DNA from: Flavobacterium glycines
Lineage (GTDB): Bacteria > Bacteroidota > Bacteroidia > Flavobacteriales > Flavobacteriaceae
Length of the DNA stretch: 64,000 bases
Direction of reading: 5' to 3'
NCBI RefSeq assembly: GCF_900100165.1
Contig: NZ_FNEO01000001.1
Coordinates: 558,001 to 622,000, forward strand
The translations under genes and the position numbers were made by a program. Shown one piece after another: positions 8,377-17,658 of the stretch; position 1 is the first letter of the stretch, and each line of letters begins with the position of its first letter. The notes beneath the pieces are model-generated. The model worked only from the letters and a program-made list of their open reading frames with translations, was not told the DNA's origin and did no database searches.

Positions 8377-10242
8377 TTACAATTTCTTTGTAACCAATGA
8401 TTTAATATTAAAAACTGCTTCCGGGATTTCCATACCTGTATTTTTTAAATCGTCGTAATCTTCTGTATCAGGTGCTGTATCCGGATTTGGAGTATAACGT
8501 TGTTCCCCGGTTCTGAACATGATGCGCTCAAAACCATCTACTGGAGCATAAAAAATACGTGTTGATTCTTTACCATCATTTACTTTTATCGTATAAGAAC
8601 GTGTTTTTACATCTAACTTAACCGTAACAGTATATTCTTTTCCAGCTTCGTATTTAGCAACACCACCAGAGCGGGCACCATTTTTTGCAGTTATTTCTCC
8701 ATTCGAATCAAATACCAATCGTACCGCAGGAAGTCCTTGACGGTTTTGAAATTCAACTTGTAATACGCCATGATTATTTTGTTCCGGTTTTACTGTAAAC
8801 GTAGCTTCCATTTTTTGTGCAAAAGGAATCACACGTTCTACACGGGAATAATCAAACATGTCGTGGTCTCTTAAAGTAAGCCATTTTACACCGTCGGCTT
8901 TCTTTTCTATTTTGGCGGAAGCCCAGGAAAGATCATAGGTATTCCACATCTTCAATTCTTCGCCATTAAGCAAATTATTGAAAACGTCGTTTACATTTTC
9001 TTTTACAACTGAAGTCACCGGAACCGGAATTGAAGCCACCCAAATATCTTCTTTGTTCACACTATAACCTACCCAAATCTTTCCATCAGGCGGCGTGCCA
9101 TTATCTTCTGTAATTCCGCGAACATATTGCGGCCCTGCCGATTTATAGTTTCCACCGTAACGCATCGGGCTGATTTCGCCGTGAACCAACAATAAATCTT
9201 TATAATTTAAACCATCGTCAGAAGTTGAAATAGCCAATGGCCAACGGTATTCCGATGGATTATACAAGGTGGCATAACGACTATCAGAGGTTTTTTGTCC
9301 CCAAATTTTAGCATTACTGTTTACAAAACCCGGTGCTCTTAATGGCATGTATTCCCAGGTTTTTCCACCGTCTTTACTAACCGAAGTTAAAGCGTGTTTC
9401 CATAAACCTACTACGTTTCCGTTTGGCAAATGATAATAACTAAAGGCTTTATACGGTTTTTGTAACGGAATCAATTCGTCATCGCGATCGGCCTCTTCCA
9501 CCCATTGCTGAACTACCAATGGTTTCGAAAGAATTTCGGCACAGGCTTTCTTCAAATATTTATCTTTTGACTGTGTATAAAATGGAAATACCGACTTTGA
9601 TTTATCCCATGTTTTATTGTAACGAATGAAATAAATAGGACCAAAACTTCCGTCTTTCTTGATCTCACGAATTACACGACCGATTCCTTTTCCGTCATTC
9701 GGATCGTCTTTTTCATCCATTGCAATGCCATAATAACCTAAAGCATACAATTTTTTATCCGAAGAAGTATAAAATCCCATACGCTGGTGCATGATGGCAT
9801 CCAGATTTTTAGCAACACCTTCCACACCTTCTTTTTTCCAACCGTCAGGAATGTGGTAAATAGGGAAAATTACCTTAGGCTTTGTCCAGGTATTTCCATC
9901 TTTAGAAGTCATAATCAGCGTTTGACTTGGCGGAATATGTTCTCCTGATGGATCGCTCAGATAATGCAGATAAAAAGTATTATTCCAATAAGCCATCATC
10001 GGTTGGTGATTGTAAGTCCAGCCAAAACCATCCGCTTTTTCAGGATGCTCACGGCTGGCACGCATAATTTGCGTAGCATGAACCCCCACTGCCGGACTCA
10101 ATTGCCCATGATGATAATCGATATTCGAAAGGGTTTTTCCAACATATTTTACCGTATCATTTTGCGCAACAATAGTTGTACAACTTGCAATTGTAATGGC
10201 TGCTGCTAAAATGCTTTCTTTTATATTTAGAAGTGTATTCAT
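8377..10242 (-). CDS. Sialidase-fold (BNR-type) beta-propeller hydrolase with C-terminal lectin-like domain
   Basis: This 621-residue protein has a secretory leader (to about residue 27). Residues about 35-425 show propeller blades with BNR/Asp-box-like turns: TSKDGNTWTKP, SVSKDGGKTWEYM and STSDDGLNYKD. Residues about 440-610 (FNNLLNGEELKMWNT ... RIFYAPVDGFERIMFRTG) look like a concanavalin/LamG-like jelly roll. Automated annotation would say exo-alpha-sialidase, but nothing supports sialic acid as substrate. In a pectin locus a 2-keto sugar acid (Kdo or Dha of RG-II) or a rhamnose/uronate linkage is a better guess. Its ATG shares one base with the stop of the upstream GH43 gene (TAATG), so translation is probably coupled. 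The fold is likely; the specificity is open. Confidence 0.75.
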   Translation of the reverse strand: MNTLLNIKESILAAAITIASCTTIVAQNDTVKYVGKTLSNIDYHHGQLSPAVGVHATQIMRASREHPEKADGFGWTYNHQPMMAYWNNTFYLHYLSDPSGEHIPPSQTLIMTSKDGNTWTKPKVIFPIYHIPDGWKKEGVEGVAKNLDAIMHQRMGFYTSSDKKLYALGYYGIAMDEKDDPNDGKGIGRVIREIKKDGSFGPIYFIRYNKTWDKSKSVFPFYTQSKDKYLKKACAEILSKPLVVQQWVEEADRDDELIPLQKPYKAFSYYHLPNGNVVGLWKHALTSVSKDGGKTWEYMPLRAPGFVNSNAKIWGQKTSDSRYATLYNPSEYRWPLAISTSDDGLNYKDLLLVHGEISPMRYGGNYKSAGPQYVRGITEDNGTPPDGKIWVGYSVNKEDIWVASIPVPVTSVVKENVNDVFNNLLNGEELKMWNTYDLSWASAKIEKKADGVKWLTLRDHDMFDYSRVERVIPFAQKMEATFTVKPEQNNHGVLQVEFQNRQGLPAVRLVFDSNGEITAKNGARSGGVAKYEAGKEYTVTVKLDVKTRSYTIKVNDGKESTRIFYAPVDGFERIMFRTGEQRYTPNPDTAPDTEDYDDLKNTGMEIPEAVFNIKSLVTKKL

Positions 10243-11159
10243 TATTTTTTATTTTCAATTAAAACTTTCAACTTTTTCTTTGAAATAGTTGTAATCGTTC
10301 CGTGCTTGTGTCCTTCCGGAAGTTGTATTTTTGAACTTACGTTTTCAAAATTCTTAAAATCAGAAGTTCGGATTGCCTGGTAATTTTTGGCTCCATAATT
10401 ATCATAATAAATCAACCAGTCATTATCTTTCTTCAAAACCGTAGGTCCTTCTGAAAGATGGTCTGTAAACGGCTCAGAGATATTTTCAAATGGTCCTAAT
10501 GGCGTTTTTCCAAAGGCTACTTTTATATTTCGCATTGGTCGTGTATTGTCTTTTAAAACCAAAACATAATCATTTTTGGCTCGTTTTAAAAGCACACAAT
10601 CAATTACGCTGAAACCGGGTTCGAAAAATAATTTGGTATCCGAAAACGTTTTGAAATCCTTAGTCGTTACATAATACATTCTATGATTGTTTTTCTCTTC
10701 TTCCTGTCCTTTTGCATATCGAAACGGAATAGTAGAAGCCCAAATGATGATATATTGATCCTCCTCGTCATCATAAAAAATTTCAGGAGCCCAAACATTC
10801 ACTACTTCCGGTTCGTTTTTCATCACGTGAATATACTGCTGTTCTGACCAGTGTATTAAATCCTTGGAACTGGCATAACCAAAACCGTCTCCGCCTTTCC
10901 AATCGGTAGTCCAAACCATGTGATACACATCATTTTTACCTTTTACGATGGAAGGATCACGCATGATTTTGCTTTTTCCTGCTTCGGGTTTTAAATAAGG
11001 CCCGCCCAAATCTTTCCAATGGTAACCGTCTTCGCTGGAGGCAAGGTACAAACCTGCTGTTGCCGGTTCTCTAAAAGAAGTGAACAAATAGGCTTGTTTC
11101 GAATTGGAACAACTCAAAACAGAAAAACTAACTATTAATATGATTATTATTCTTTTCAT
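10242..11159 (-). CDS. GH43-family lipoprotein (arabinofuranosidase/galactosidase type)
   Basis: This 305-residue protein has lipobox VLSC with Cys17, so it is a lipoprotein. It is a single five-bladed propeller of usual minimal GH43 size. The three GH43 acids can be placed: Asp68 in MRDPSIV as base, Asp187 in SVIDCVL as pKa modulator and Glu237 in SEGPTVL as acid. WAPEIFYD (123-130) is another family signature. GH43 members of pectin loci act on alpha-L-arabinofuranosyl or beta-galactosyl side chains; which one applies here is not decidable by eye. Its stop overlaps the start of the sialidase-fold gene by one base, suggesting the two act on the same oligosaccharide. Upstream, 60 nt separate it from the GH28 gene. 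Confidence 0.85.
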   Translation of the reverse strand: MKRIIIILIVSFSVLSCSNSKQAYLFTSFREPATAGLYLASSEDGYHWKDLGGPYLKPEAGKSKIMRDPSIVKGKNDVYHMVWTTDWKGGDGFGYASSKDLIHWSEQQYIHVMKNEPEVVNVWAPEIFYDDEEDQYIIIWASTIPFRYAKGQEEEKNNHRMYYVTTKDFKTFSDTKLFFEPGFSVIDCVLLKRAKNDYVLVLKDNTRPMRNIKVAFGKTPLGPFENISEPFTDHLSEGPTVLKKDNDWLIYYDNYGAKNYQAIRTSDFKNFENVSSKIQLPEGHKHGTITTISKKKLKVLIENKK

Positions 11160-11219
11160 ATTTTAATTTTTAATTCAAATCCTGCAAGACTTAAAAAGAC
11201 CTTACAGGATTAGTAATTT

Positions 11220-12800
11220 TTATTCGACAACGGCTGCGGCGTTTAATGAAGCTCCTTTGTTGACTACTTTCTTCACATTATTAAAAACGTTGTTTTTCAA
11301 ATAAATTCCTTTGGTTTTAGCACCATCAGCTTCTAAGAAAACATCGGTAGCAAACATTGGAAAATTATTATTAATCATCATATTTGAAACATCCGTCAAT
11401 TTAATTAATGGTGTATTGGCAACTGGTTTCATTGTGGCCACATTGTCTAAAATCAAATTATTTGAATTTTCGATTTTGAAAGCAGCACCCGTCTTAGTTG
11501 TAATTTTTGCATCGTGAAATTCTACATTATCAGCTGTGTTCAATAAAAAACCTTCTTCAGACTGAATATTGATATTTGAAAAAGAAATGTTTTGAACCGG
11601 CATCTCAGAAATTCCATAAATAATACCCGCATTTTTAACATTAGTTCCCGTTAAATTACTGATATGAATGTTTCTGAAAATTGGAGTACGTTCAGAAACA
11701 GGCTCTTCTTTGCTTGACTTATCATAAAACAGGTCCATTACAATAGCTTCTCCTTTGATGTCTTTCATCACGATATTGTCTACACGGATATCTTCAACAA
11801 CTCCACCACGACCACGAGCCGATTTCAAACGGATTCCTCTGTCAGTTCCGTCAAAAACACAATTTGAAATCGTAACTTTTTTGATTCCTCCCGACATTTC
11901 GCTACCAATAACCACTCCACCGTGACCGCTTAACATCGTACAATTGGTAATCGTAACATTCTCGGTAGCTACGCCATATTTACGTCCGTCTTCGTCTCTT
12001 CCTGATTTGATGGTAATACAATCATCGCCCACGCTGATATGGCAATTAGAAATATGTACGTTTTTGCAGGAAGAAGGATTGATTCCGTCAGTATTAGGCG
12101 AATACGGATTATTAATCGTAATTCCTGTAACGGTTACATTCTCACAAAACTCAGGGTTTATAGTCCAAAAAGGAGAATTTTGAAAAGTAACTCCTTCGAT
12201 TAAAATATTCTTACAGTTAAGTACCTGAAAGAAAGAAGGTCTGAAAAAATGCTTATCAATTGTTCTTTTATAATAAGCTTCATACTTAATTCCCGGGTTT
12301 TGTTCCACCCACATGGTTTGGTATTTAGTTGGCGGAATAGGACCTTTAGCAGTTTCAATTCGGTACACTTCATTCCACCAGGCTTTTCCTTGTCCGTCGA
12401 TAACTCCTCTTCCTTTGATACTGATGTTTTCTGCATCTTTAGCATAGAATAATGGTGAAAAAGTTTTCATCATTATTCCCTCGTAACGCATTTCTACATA
12501 AGGCAAATAATCATCGAAATTCTCAGAAAATTTCAAAACTGCACCTGCATCTACATAAATACAGATATTACTTTTTAATTTTAAAGCACCTGTTAAATAA
12601 TTTCCGGCAGGAAAATAAACCGTTCCTCCTCCATCATTAGCGGAAGCTTTATCAATAGCAGCCTGAATCGCTTTGGTACACAAAATTCCTTTATTGTTTC
12701 CACCTACATTTAGAATGTTTATCCAACCTTCATTTTTAGCATTGGCAACATTGAATCCGATAAGAAAACAAAGTACCAGTATTATATTTTTAATTTTCAT
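11220..12800 (-). CDS. GH28 polygalacturonase / rhamnogalacturonan hydrolase
   Basis: This 526-residue protein has signal peptide MKIKNIILVLCFLIGFNVANA. It is a right-handed beta-helix with all four GH28 active-site motifs: NTDG (236-239), DD (259-260, in SVGDDCITIKSG), GHG (292-294) and RLKS in the RIK position (324-327). N-terminal GGGTVYFPAGNY and DAGAVLKFSE are typical of bacterial exo-acting GH28. The enzyme inverts and hydrolyses alpha-1,4-galacturonic acid or GalA-Rha bonds, presumably in the periplasm. It lies 60 nt upstream of the GH43 gene. The 120-nt gap before it holds a repeat. Exo or endo action and GalA or Rha at the cut site are not distinguished here. Confidence 0.95.
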   Translation of the reverse strand: MKIKNIILVLCFLIGFNVANAKNEGWINILNVGGNNKGILCTKAIQAAIDKASANDGGGTVYFPAGNYLTGALKLKSNICIYVDAGAVLKFSENFDDYLPYVEMRYEGIMMKTFSPLFYAKDAENISIKGRGVIDGQGKAWWNEVYRIETAKGPIPPTKYQTMWVEQNPGIKYEAYYKRTIDKHFFRPSFFQVLNCKNILIEGVTFQNSPFWTINPEFCENVTVTGITINNPYSPNTDGINPSSCKNVHISNCHISVGDDCITIKSGRDEDGRKYGVATENVTITNCTMLSGHGGVVIGSEMSGGIKKVTISNCVFDGTDRGIRLKSARGRGGVVEDIRVDNIVMKDIKGEAIVMDLFYDKSSKEEPVSERTPIFRNIHISNLTGTNVKNAGIIYGISEMPVQNISFSNINIQSEEGFLLNTADNVEFHDAKITTKTGAAFKIENSNNLILDNVATMKPVANTPLIKLTDVSNMMINNNFPMFATDVFLEADGAKTKGIYLKNNVFNNVKKVVNKGASLNAAAVVE

Positions 12801-12817
12801 AGTATTATATTTATTAG

Positions 12818-12918
12818 ACCACAGATTTCACAGACTAATACGGATTTTTTTATCTGCTGAATCTGCAAAATCTGCATGAAAAATTTGGCACGCAGATTAG
12901 GCAGATTTTTACAGATTT
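12818..12918. repeat. CAGATT-type intergenic repeat
   Basis: The 120-nt gap between the GH140-like and GH28 genes is filled with repeated words: CCACAGATTTCACAGACTAAT, ATCTGCTGAATCTGCAAAATCTGC, and then CACGCAGATTAGGCAGATTTTTACAGATT on the same strand. ATCTGC words on the left face GCAGAT words on the right, so the RNA can form a long imperfect hairpin. The same type of sequence recurs at 44,395-44,471 and 58,512-58,557, which supports a dispersed repeat family. Confidence 0.65.
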
Positions 12919-12920
12919 AT

Positions 12921-14327
12921 TTATTTTGATGTTAAAACTAAAACCCAATCATTACCATCTACTTTTTCCCCAGGAGGATCAAATTTTAAAACACCTGAAT
13001 TTTTAAATTCGCCTATTGCTTTTTCTACACCATTTCGAGGATTAAACCAAGCCGCATTTACTTTTGCTCCTTTGATTTTACCCATATTTAACGACATCGT
13101 TTTTCCGTTATAGGTATAAACCAAAATATAATCTGTTCCTCTGGTTGCTGCCAGATAATCGTATTTTACACCTTGATTAGCAACAATCGATTCATCCGGA
13201 ACACGACTAAAATAATTGCGTTTCAAGATTAATTTCTTTACAAATTGCATTTGAGCTGCTCCGGGAGCATTCAACTCATCACTCCAAATGGCTTTGTTTC
13301 CATAAGCGCCTTTCTTTTCTCCCTTATGATACATTTGCATTACAGCATTATTTCCATAAGTAAAACCGGCACCTCCTGCAAAAACTGACCAGTAAGCATA
13401 TCTTCTCAAATCCTGATCTTTCCATTTAGGCTGTAAAGTATCGTGTAAACCATGAGGAATTCCTTCGTAAGATGGTTCTCCGTCTAATGTTGGCTTAGTA
13501 GGTTTTAGAGCAAAATCTCTCAGGACAAATTTGTAATTATCTTCTTTAAAAGAACCTGGTAAAGTATCCTGATCGTATCTTCTGTGACCTGATTGGAACA
13601 TATTAAAATCCAACCAGCTTGCATTGTGATAATTTTCAGAAGAATCGGTACGACCAAATGGATGGAAAGTCACTAACTGATTTGGATTATTCTTTTTTAA
13701 AGTACTTCCAATAGCATTCCAAATATCTGTGAATTTATCGCCATAAGTATCTCCTCCGTTCATCCAGATAACATTAGTACGGTTTTTAAATCTATCGGCT
13801 AAGAACTTCGCATATTTTTCAACCTGAGCTAATGTTACTTTACTGTCTTTAGCACTGATATTAGTTCCCCAAACCGGTACCATTGCTAAATACAATCCGT
13901 TTTTTTGAGCAACATCCAACGCATAATCTACGTGATCCCAAAAATCATATTCAGCAGGATTTTTAAAATTACTTCCAGGAGTTGTCAATGGTTTAGAAAC
14001 ATCAGCATCAACTAGGGCAGCATCGCCATAAACATTCTTTGCTGTTATATTATGCAACACCATCACCTGAATAACATTGTAACCTTTTGCTTTTCTGTCC
14101 TGAAAATATTTATTGATTTCCTCACGACTCAATTTCCCAAAAGTTAACCAACCTGTATCTCCCAACCAGAAAAACGGTTTTCCATCCTGAGTTTGAAAAT
14201 AGTGTTTGTTAGAGGAAACCTGAAGTTTTTGCAAAGGCTTCGCTGTGTTCTGCCCCTGAACGGAAACAGTCACAAAGCTCAATCCTACAAGTGTAATTAT
14301 TCTGCCAATAGTTTTCGATATTATCAT
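12921..14327 (-). CDS. GH140-like apiosidase (DUF4038 type)
   Basis: This 468-residue protein has a secretory leader ending near VSVQGQ (residue 26). It is a TIM-barrel enzyme with the DUF4038/GH140 signatures: FFWLGDTGWLTFGKLSREE (52-70), VIWMNGGDTYGDK with candidate catalytic Asp193, and PTLDGEPSYEGIPHG with candidate Glu284. SVFAGGAGFTYGNNAVMQM (about 314-332) and the C-terminal beta-sandwich (about 380-468) are also usual. Family knowledge: the founding GH140, from the B. thetaiotaomicron RG-II locus, is an endo-apiosidase that releases RG-II side chains; wider DUF4038 members are uncharacterised. The stop of the upstream DUF6298 gene is one base from this start, so the two are tightly coupled. 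Confidence 0.85.
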   Translation of the reverse strand: MIISKTIGRIITLVGLSFVTVSVQGQNTAKPLQKLQVSSNKHYFQTQDGKPFFWLGDTGWLTFGKLSREEINKYFQDRKAKGYNVIQVMVLHNITAKNVYGDAALVDADVSKPLTTPGSNFKNPAEYDFWDHVDYALDVAQKNGLYLAMVPVWGTNISAKDSKVTLAQVEKYAKFLADRFKNRTNVIWMNGGDTYGDKFTDIWNAIGSTLKKNNPNQLVTFHPFGRTDSSENYHNASWLDFNMFQSGHRRYDQDTLPGSFKEDNYKFVLRDFALKPTKPTLDGEPSYEGIPHGLHDTLQPKWKDQDLRRYAYWSVFAGGAGFTYGNNAVMQMYHKGEKKGAYGNKAIWSDELNAPGAAQMQFVKKLILKRNYFSRVPDESIVANQGVKYDYLAATRGTDYILVYTYNGKTMSLNMGKIKGAKVNAAWFNPRNGVEKAIGEFKNSGVLKFDPPGEKVDGNDWVLVLTSK

Positions 14328-14328
14328 T

Positions 14329-17300
14329 TTATTTCTTTTTTAAGTAAGCTACAATTTTAGTTTCTTTTGCCTGCGGCGCTGTTAAAGTAACAATGGTTTT
14401 TCCCTGAATGGTTTCTTTAGAAATAACATTTCCATTTTCAGGATTAATCCAAAACACCTCATAAGTACCTGCATATTTTGATAAATCAACAGTCGTTTTA
14501 TTCGCTTTTGACAGATAAAAAAGATAGGCTTTTCCATCGTCTTTCAAAGTCCAAACAGCGCTATTGTAATTTTCGTCCTGAGCAGTTTTCATGTTTGCCA
14601 ATGATTCATAAAAACCTGCAACACTAATTTTAGGAAGCGCAGGTAAAGAGCCACCCGCCATTAAAACTGACCAACCAAATCTATTAGCTCCCGGAGTATT
14701 ATAAATAACGGCTTTATCAGCATATTTATCACGGTATTCACGAACCGCTCTATAAGTTTGTTCATCCGTTTCCTTACCCACTTTCATTTGACGGGCATGT
14801 TGTCTTGGCGCTAAATTCACGCCTCCCTGAGGTGCATATAAACTTCCGTCATCTTTATAATACCAGTATCTAATATCGATTACATCAACTGTAGCCGCTC
14901 TGGCAGCATCATTCAAAATAGCATCCTGTACATCTTTAGTTGCACTTAAAGCTATTTTAGATTCGTTTTGATGTGTTTTTTTATAATTCGCCACAACATC
15001 TATCCAAAATTGCATAAACGACAAAGGCCCTGTATATTCGGCACTGGTAAACTGCAATACATTGGCATTGTCTTTAAAGTTCTCTAAACTTTTTTCAATA
15101 AATCCCTGATGTAATTTTTTGATATTTTCGTTTTTAACATCATAAAATTGTTCGGCAATAAAGATTCTCTTATCACCCATGTAAGGAGGTGGTTCAGGAA
15201 GTCCTGTATTATTTATATTATTAGCTGGTCGCCAAGGGGAACTTGCCCAGTGCGCTCCTGCTTCTAAAATATTATGCTGGAAATACTGCTCATTCATCAA
15301 TATTTTATTTTGTTGAGCAGCTAAATCGGCAAAAGTTTTCAAACGATCCCAATACCAGGTATTGAATCTGGTTAAATCGTATTTACTCAAATGATCCCAG
15401 GCGGTACCCTGACCAGTTCTGTCAAAAGGCTGCTCGTAAAAAGGCGCCCAAACATCGGCGTCTAATCTGCGAATGCGCTCGTGATCGGCCATACGTTGTT
15501 CGTACCACAAACCATAATTATGATCCAAAGCCACTTTGTTATTATCAACTAAAAACTGAACTGTTTCAGATAGATTATCGGTATAACCCAATCCGTAATG
15601 TCCGGGTACAAAACGCGTAACATGAGGTCTTCCTTTTGAAACATCCGAATCACGCAAACTTCCTCTCCACCATGGAATATCAATAGTTTCACCGGCAAGC
15701 AAGCCTTTATCAGAAATTAAAAGACCATTTTTGATGGTGATTTTTGAAGCCACTTCAGTTGATTTAATTTCTGCCTTAACTTCATCAAAAACTTTCGCTT
15801 TTGAGGAATTCACAGCAATTGGATTTCTGGTTGCTGCCTGACTAATCCATTCTTTTAAAGTAGTTTGTTTTTTATACGATTCAGCAGTAAGAATTCTGGC
15901 CTGTTCAATCGTTGGGCTTGAAGAAGGTTCAGTACCTAAATCTAAAATTTGAGCCTGCATTGGTAATTTACCCAAACGTTGTTCCAATAAGGCATAATAC
16001 AAACTTCTAGGCGAAATATGATTGTTTACATCAGCCCAATGTCCGTTTCCGGCCCATTGTGCCCAAACTCCAAAAGCCCAGTTGTCAGCCGTAGGCGGAC
16101 TGTAATTTTCAATTTTAGAAGCCGATGATTCCCAGATTACACTATTAGCCGCATTCCATCCCAGTCCGCGAGCATCCTGTTCTTTGTTTTTAAAACTAAT
16201 GGCATTCCCATCAATTAATACCACGTCAAAAAGTATTCCTGTAGCCCAGCTTCCTATTGAACCACTGAAGCTATAAGGCAAATACGATTGGCATTGTAAA
16301 AAAACATTTGGTCCAGCCGTGGCATAACCGCCAACAGCAAAATCATTATAACCATATTCCGAATAACAACGTTGGAACAAGGTTTGTTGCCCTTCGGTAT
16401 AAAAAGTATTTCTTCTAAAAGCAGCAATTTCTGAGATTGGATTCAAAGAAATACAATCTTCAACGGTGATTCTTTTTGCTGATTTTAATATCGAAACTGC
16501 ACCTCCTGCAAATTGTTCAAAATTAACTTGTCTTACCCAGGCATCTTCTGTATTCTGAATCGAAATACCATGCCAACGGTGTTGCTCGTCTTTTGGATTG
16601 GTAGTATCAAAATCTGATTTTAAAGTCAAATTTTCAACTCCAATATTATTGATTCGACCAGCCCAATTATAAATTACAACTTCTGATGGAGCTAATTTTT
16701 CGTTCAAAGCATTAGTCAATGGAGCATCGATGGTGATTTTGTTAGCCTGTACCTGAGTCACTTCCCTATCGGCACGAATTACAAAATCATCTTTTTTCCA
16801 GCCTACCCATCCTGTTTCTGCTCCAAAATCAACCATGCCTAGTTTATCAATCCATTGTTGGTTGATAGGAGTATTCACTAAAATACGATCGCCTTTTTTA
16901 ATATTCGGAGTATTTTTTAAAGCTAATGTAGTCGCACCTAAAGCTGTAAATTCTTCGGCTAATTGAAATTTATCTTTTAGGACACGATTGTTTATTCCTG
17001 AAATGTTAACAATTGCTTCTCTATTCGTTCCTGTTCCCAAAATAACTGTTCCATTATTTCCGGCTCCACTTCCTCTTAAAACAATTCCGTTTGCTTTAAT
17101 ATTGATAACTCCCGAAACCTTAAAAATTCCTTTGTCTAAAAGAACAGCTCCTCTAAAACCGTTGGCATCCGCCTTAAGCGAAGCCACATAATCTACAGCA
17201 GCCTGAATCGTTGATGTAGCATCACCAGAAATTGCAGGTACAAATGCCTTAACCGTAATTGTAGGAATTGCATATTGTGCAGCGCGATAACCTGCAAAGG

Positions 17301-17505
17301 AGAAATCAGGGATTTCATTTCCTGAATTATCTTTAGTCCTAATTAATTTTCCAGCCTTATCCTTAGTGATTGTTGGAAAATTATTTTGAGCATTTAAAGC
17401 AGTTACTAAAAACAACAACAAAAGTGTCTCCATACGAAGACACTTGTTGATTATTTTGCTAAAACAACTATTTATTTTATTTGAATATTGAAATTTATTT
17501 TTCAT
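14329..17505 (-). CDS. DUF6298-type giant: beta-helix fused to a hydrolase-like barrel
   Basis: I choose the ATG at 17505 (MKNKFQYSNK) over an earlier one at 17538; a shorter start METLLLLFLVTALNAQ is also possible. The protein is about 1,058 residues. The first half (about 60-520) is a pectate-lyase-like parallel beta-helix (STIQAAVDYVASLKADANG, GIVLRGSGAGNNGTVILGTG). The second half has hydrolase features: PWWRGS, PGHYGLGYTDN, LDADVWAPFYEQPFDRTG, KILMNEQYFQHN and LQFTSAEYTGP, the last two carrying Glu residues that could be catalytic. It ends in a beta-sandwich (about 970-1058) that resembles the C-terminal domain of the next gene. The family matches what I know as DUF6298, found in Bacteroidota pectin loci. 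No activity is known to me. It is directly followed by the GH140-like gene with a 1-nt gap. Confidence 0.72.
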   Translation of the reverse strand: MKNKFQYSNKINSCFSKIINKCLRMETLLLLFLVTALNAQNNFPTITKDKAGKLIRTKDNSGNEIPDFSFAGYRAAQYAIPTITVKAFVPAISGDATSTIQAAVDYVASLKADANGFRGAVLLDKGIFKVSGVINIKANGIVLRGSGAGNNGTVILGTGTNREAIVNISGINNRVLKDKFQLAEEFTALGATTLALKNTPNIKKGDRILVNTPINQQWIDKLGMVDFGAETGWVGWKKDDFVIRADREVTQVQANKITIDAPLTNALNEKLAPSEVVIYNWAGRINNIGVENLTLKSDFDTTNPKDEQHRWHGISIQNTEDAWVRQVNFEQFAGGAVSILKSAKRITVEDCISLNPISEIAAFRRNTFYTEGQQTLFQRCYSEYGYNDFAVGGYATAGPNVFLQCQSYLPYSFSGSIGSWATGILFDVVLIDGNAISFKNKEQDARGLGWNAANSVIWESSASKIENYSPPTADNWAFGVWAQWAGNGHWADVNNHISPRSLYYALLEQRLGKLPMQAQILDLGTEPSSSPTIEQARILTAESYKKQTTLKEWISQAATRNPIAVNSSKAKVFDEVKAEIKSTEVASKITIKNGLLISDKGLLAGETIDIPWWRGSLRDSDVSKGRPHVTRFVPGHYGLGYTDNLSETVQFLVDNNKVALDHNYGLWYEQRMADHERIRRLDADVWAPFYEQPFDRTGQGTAWDHLSKYDLTRFNTWYWDRLKTFADLAAQQNKILMNEQYFQHNILEAGAHWASSPWRPANNINNTGLPEPPPYMGDKRIFIAEQFYDVKNENIKKLHQGFIEKSLENFKDNANVLQFTSAEYTGPLSFMQFWIDVVANYKKTHQNESKIALSATKDVQDAILNDAARAATVDVIDIRYWYYKDDGSLYAPQGGVNLAPRQHARQMKVGKETDEQTYRAVREYRDKYADKAVIYNTPGANRFGWSVLMAGGSLPALPKISVAGFYESLANMKTAQDENYNSAVWTLKDDGKAYLFYLSKANKTTVDLSKYAGTYEVFWINPENGNVISKETIQGKTIVTLTAPQAKETKIVAYLKKK

Positions 17506-17544
17506 ACAATACCATTTATAACTATAAAACAGCATCACTGTTTT

Positions 17545-17602
17545 AAACCATTAAGGCATTAAGAGAATTTAGGCTTAATCTATCTTCATTTCTTAATGGT
17601 TT
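17545..17602. repeat. AAACCATTAAG / CTTAATGGTTT inverted repeat
   Basis: Perfect 11-bp arms lie at 17545-17555 and 17592-17602, with further TTAAG/CTTAA words between them. The element lies in the 153-nt gap between the first PL1 gene and the DUF6298 gene. It lacks a T-run on the minus strand after the hairpin, so I call it a repeat rather than a terminator. A looser relative is at 36,271-36,319. Confidence 0.55.
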
Positions 17603-17658
17603 ATTTTTTATTTTAAATGACCAATCTACACTCATAATTGGTTTAAACAGTTAAAAAA

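Noticed and set aside
8377..10242. Calling this gene a true sialidase
   Set aside because: Only the propeller fold and Asp-box-like turns are visible. I could not place the arginine triad, and the pectin context argues against sialic acid.
12200..12445. Short minus-strand frame inside GH28
   Set aside because: Same strand but out of frame within the strongly supported GH28 coding sequence.
17592..17620. Terminator after the first PL1 gene
   Set aside because: The hairpin there has its T-run on the wrong strand for the PL1 gene, so I kept it as a repeat only.
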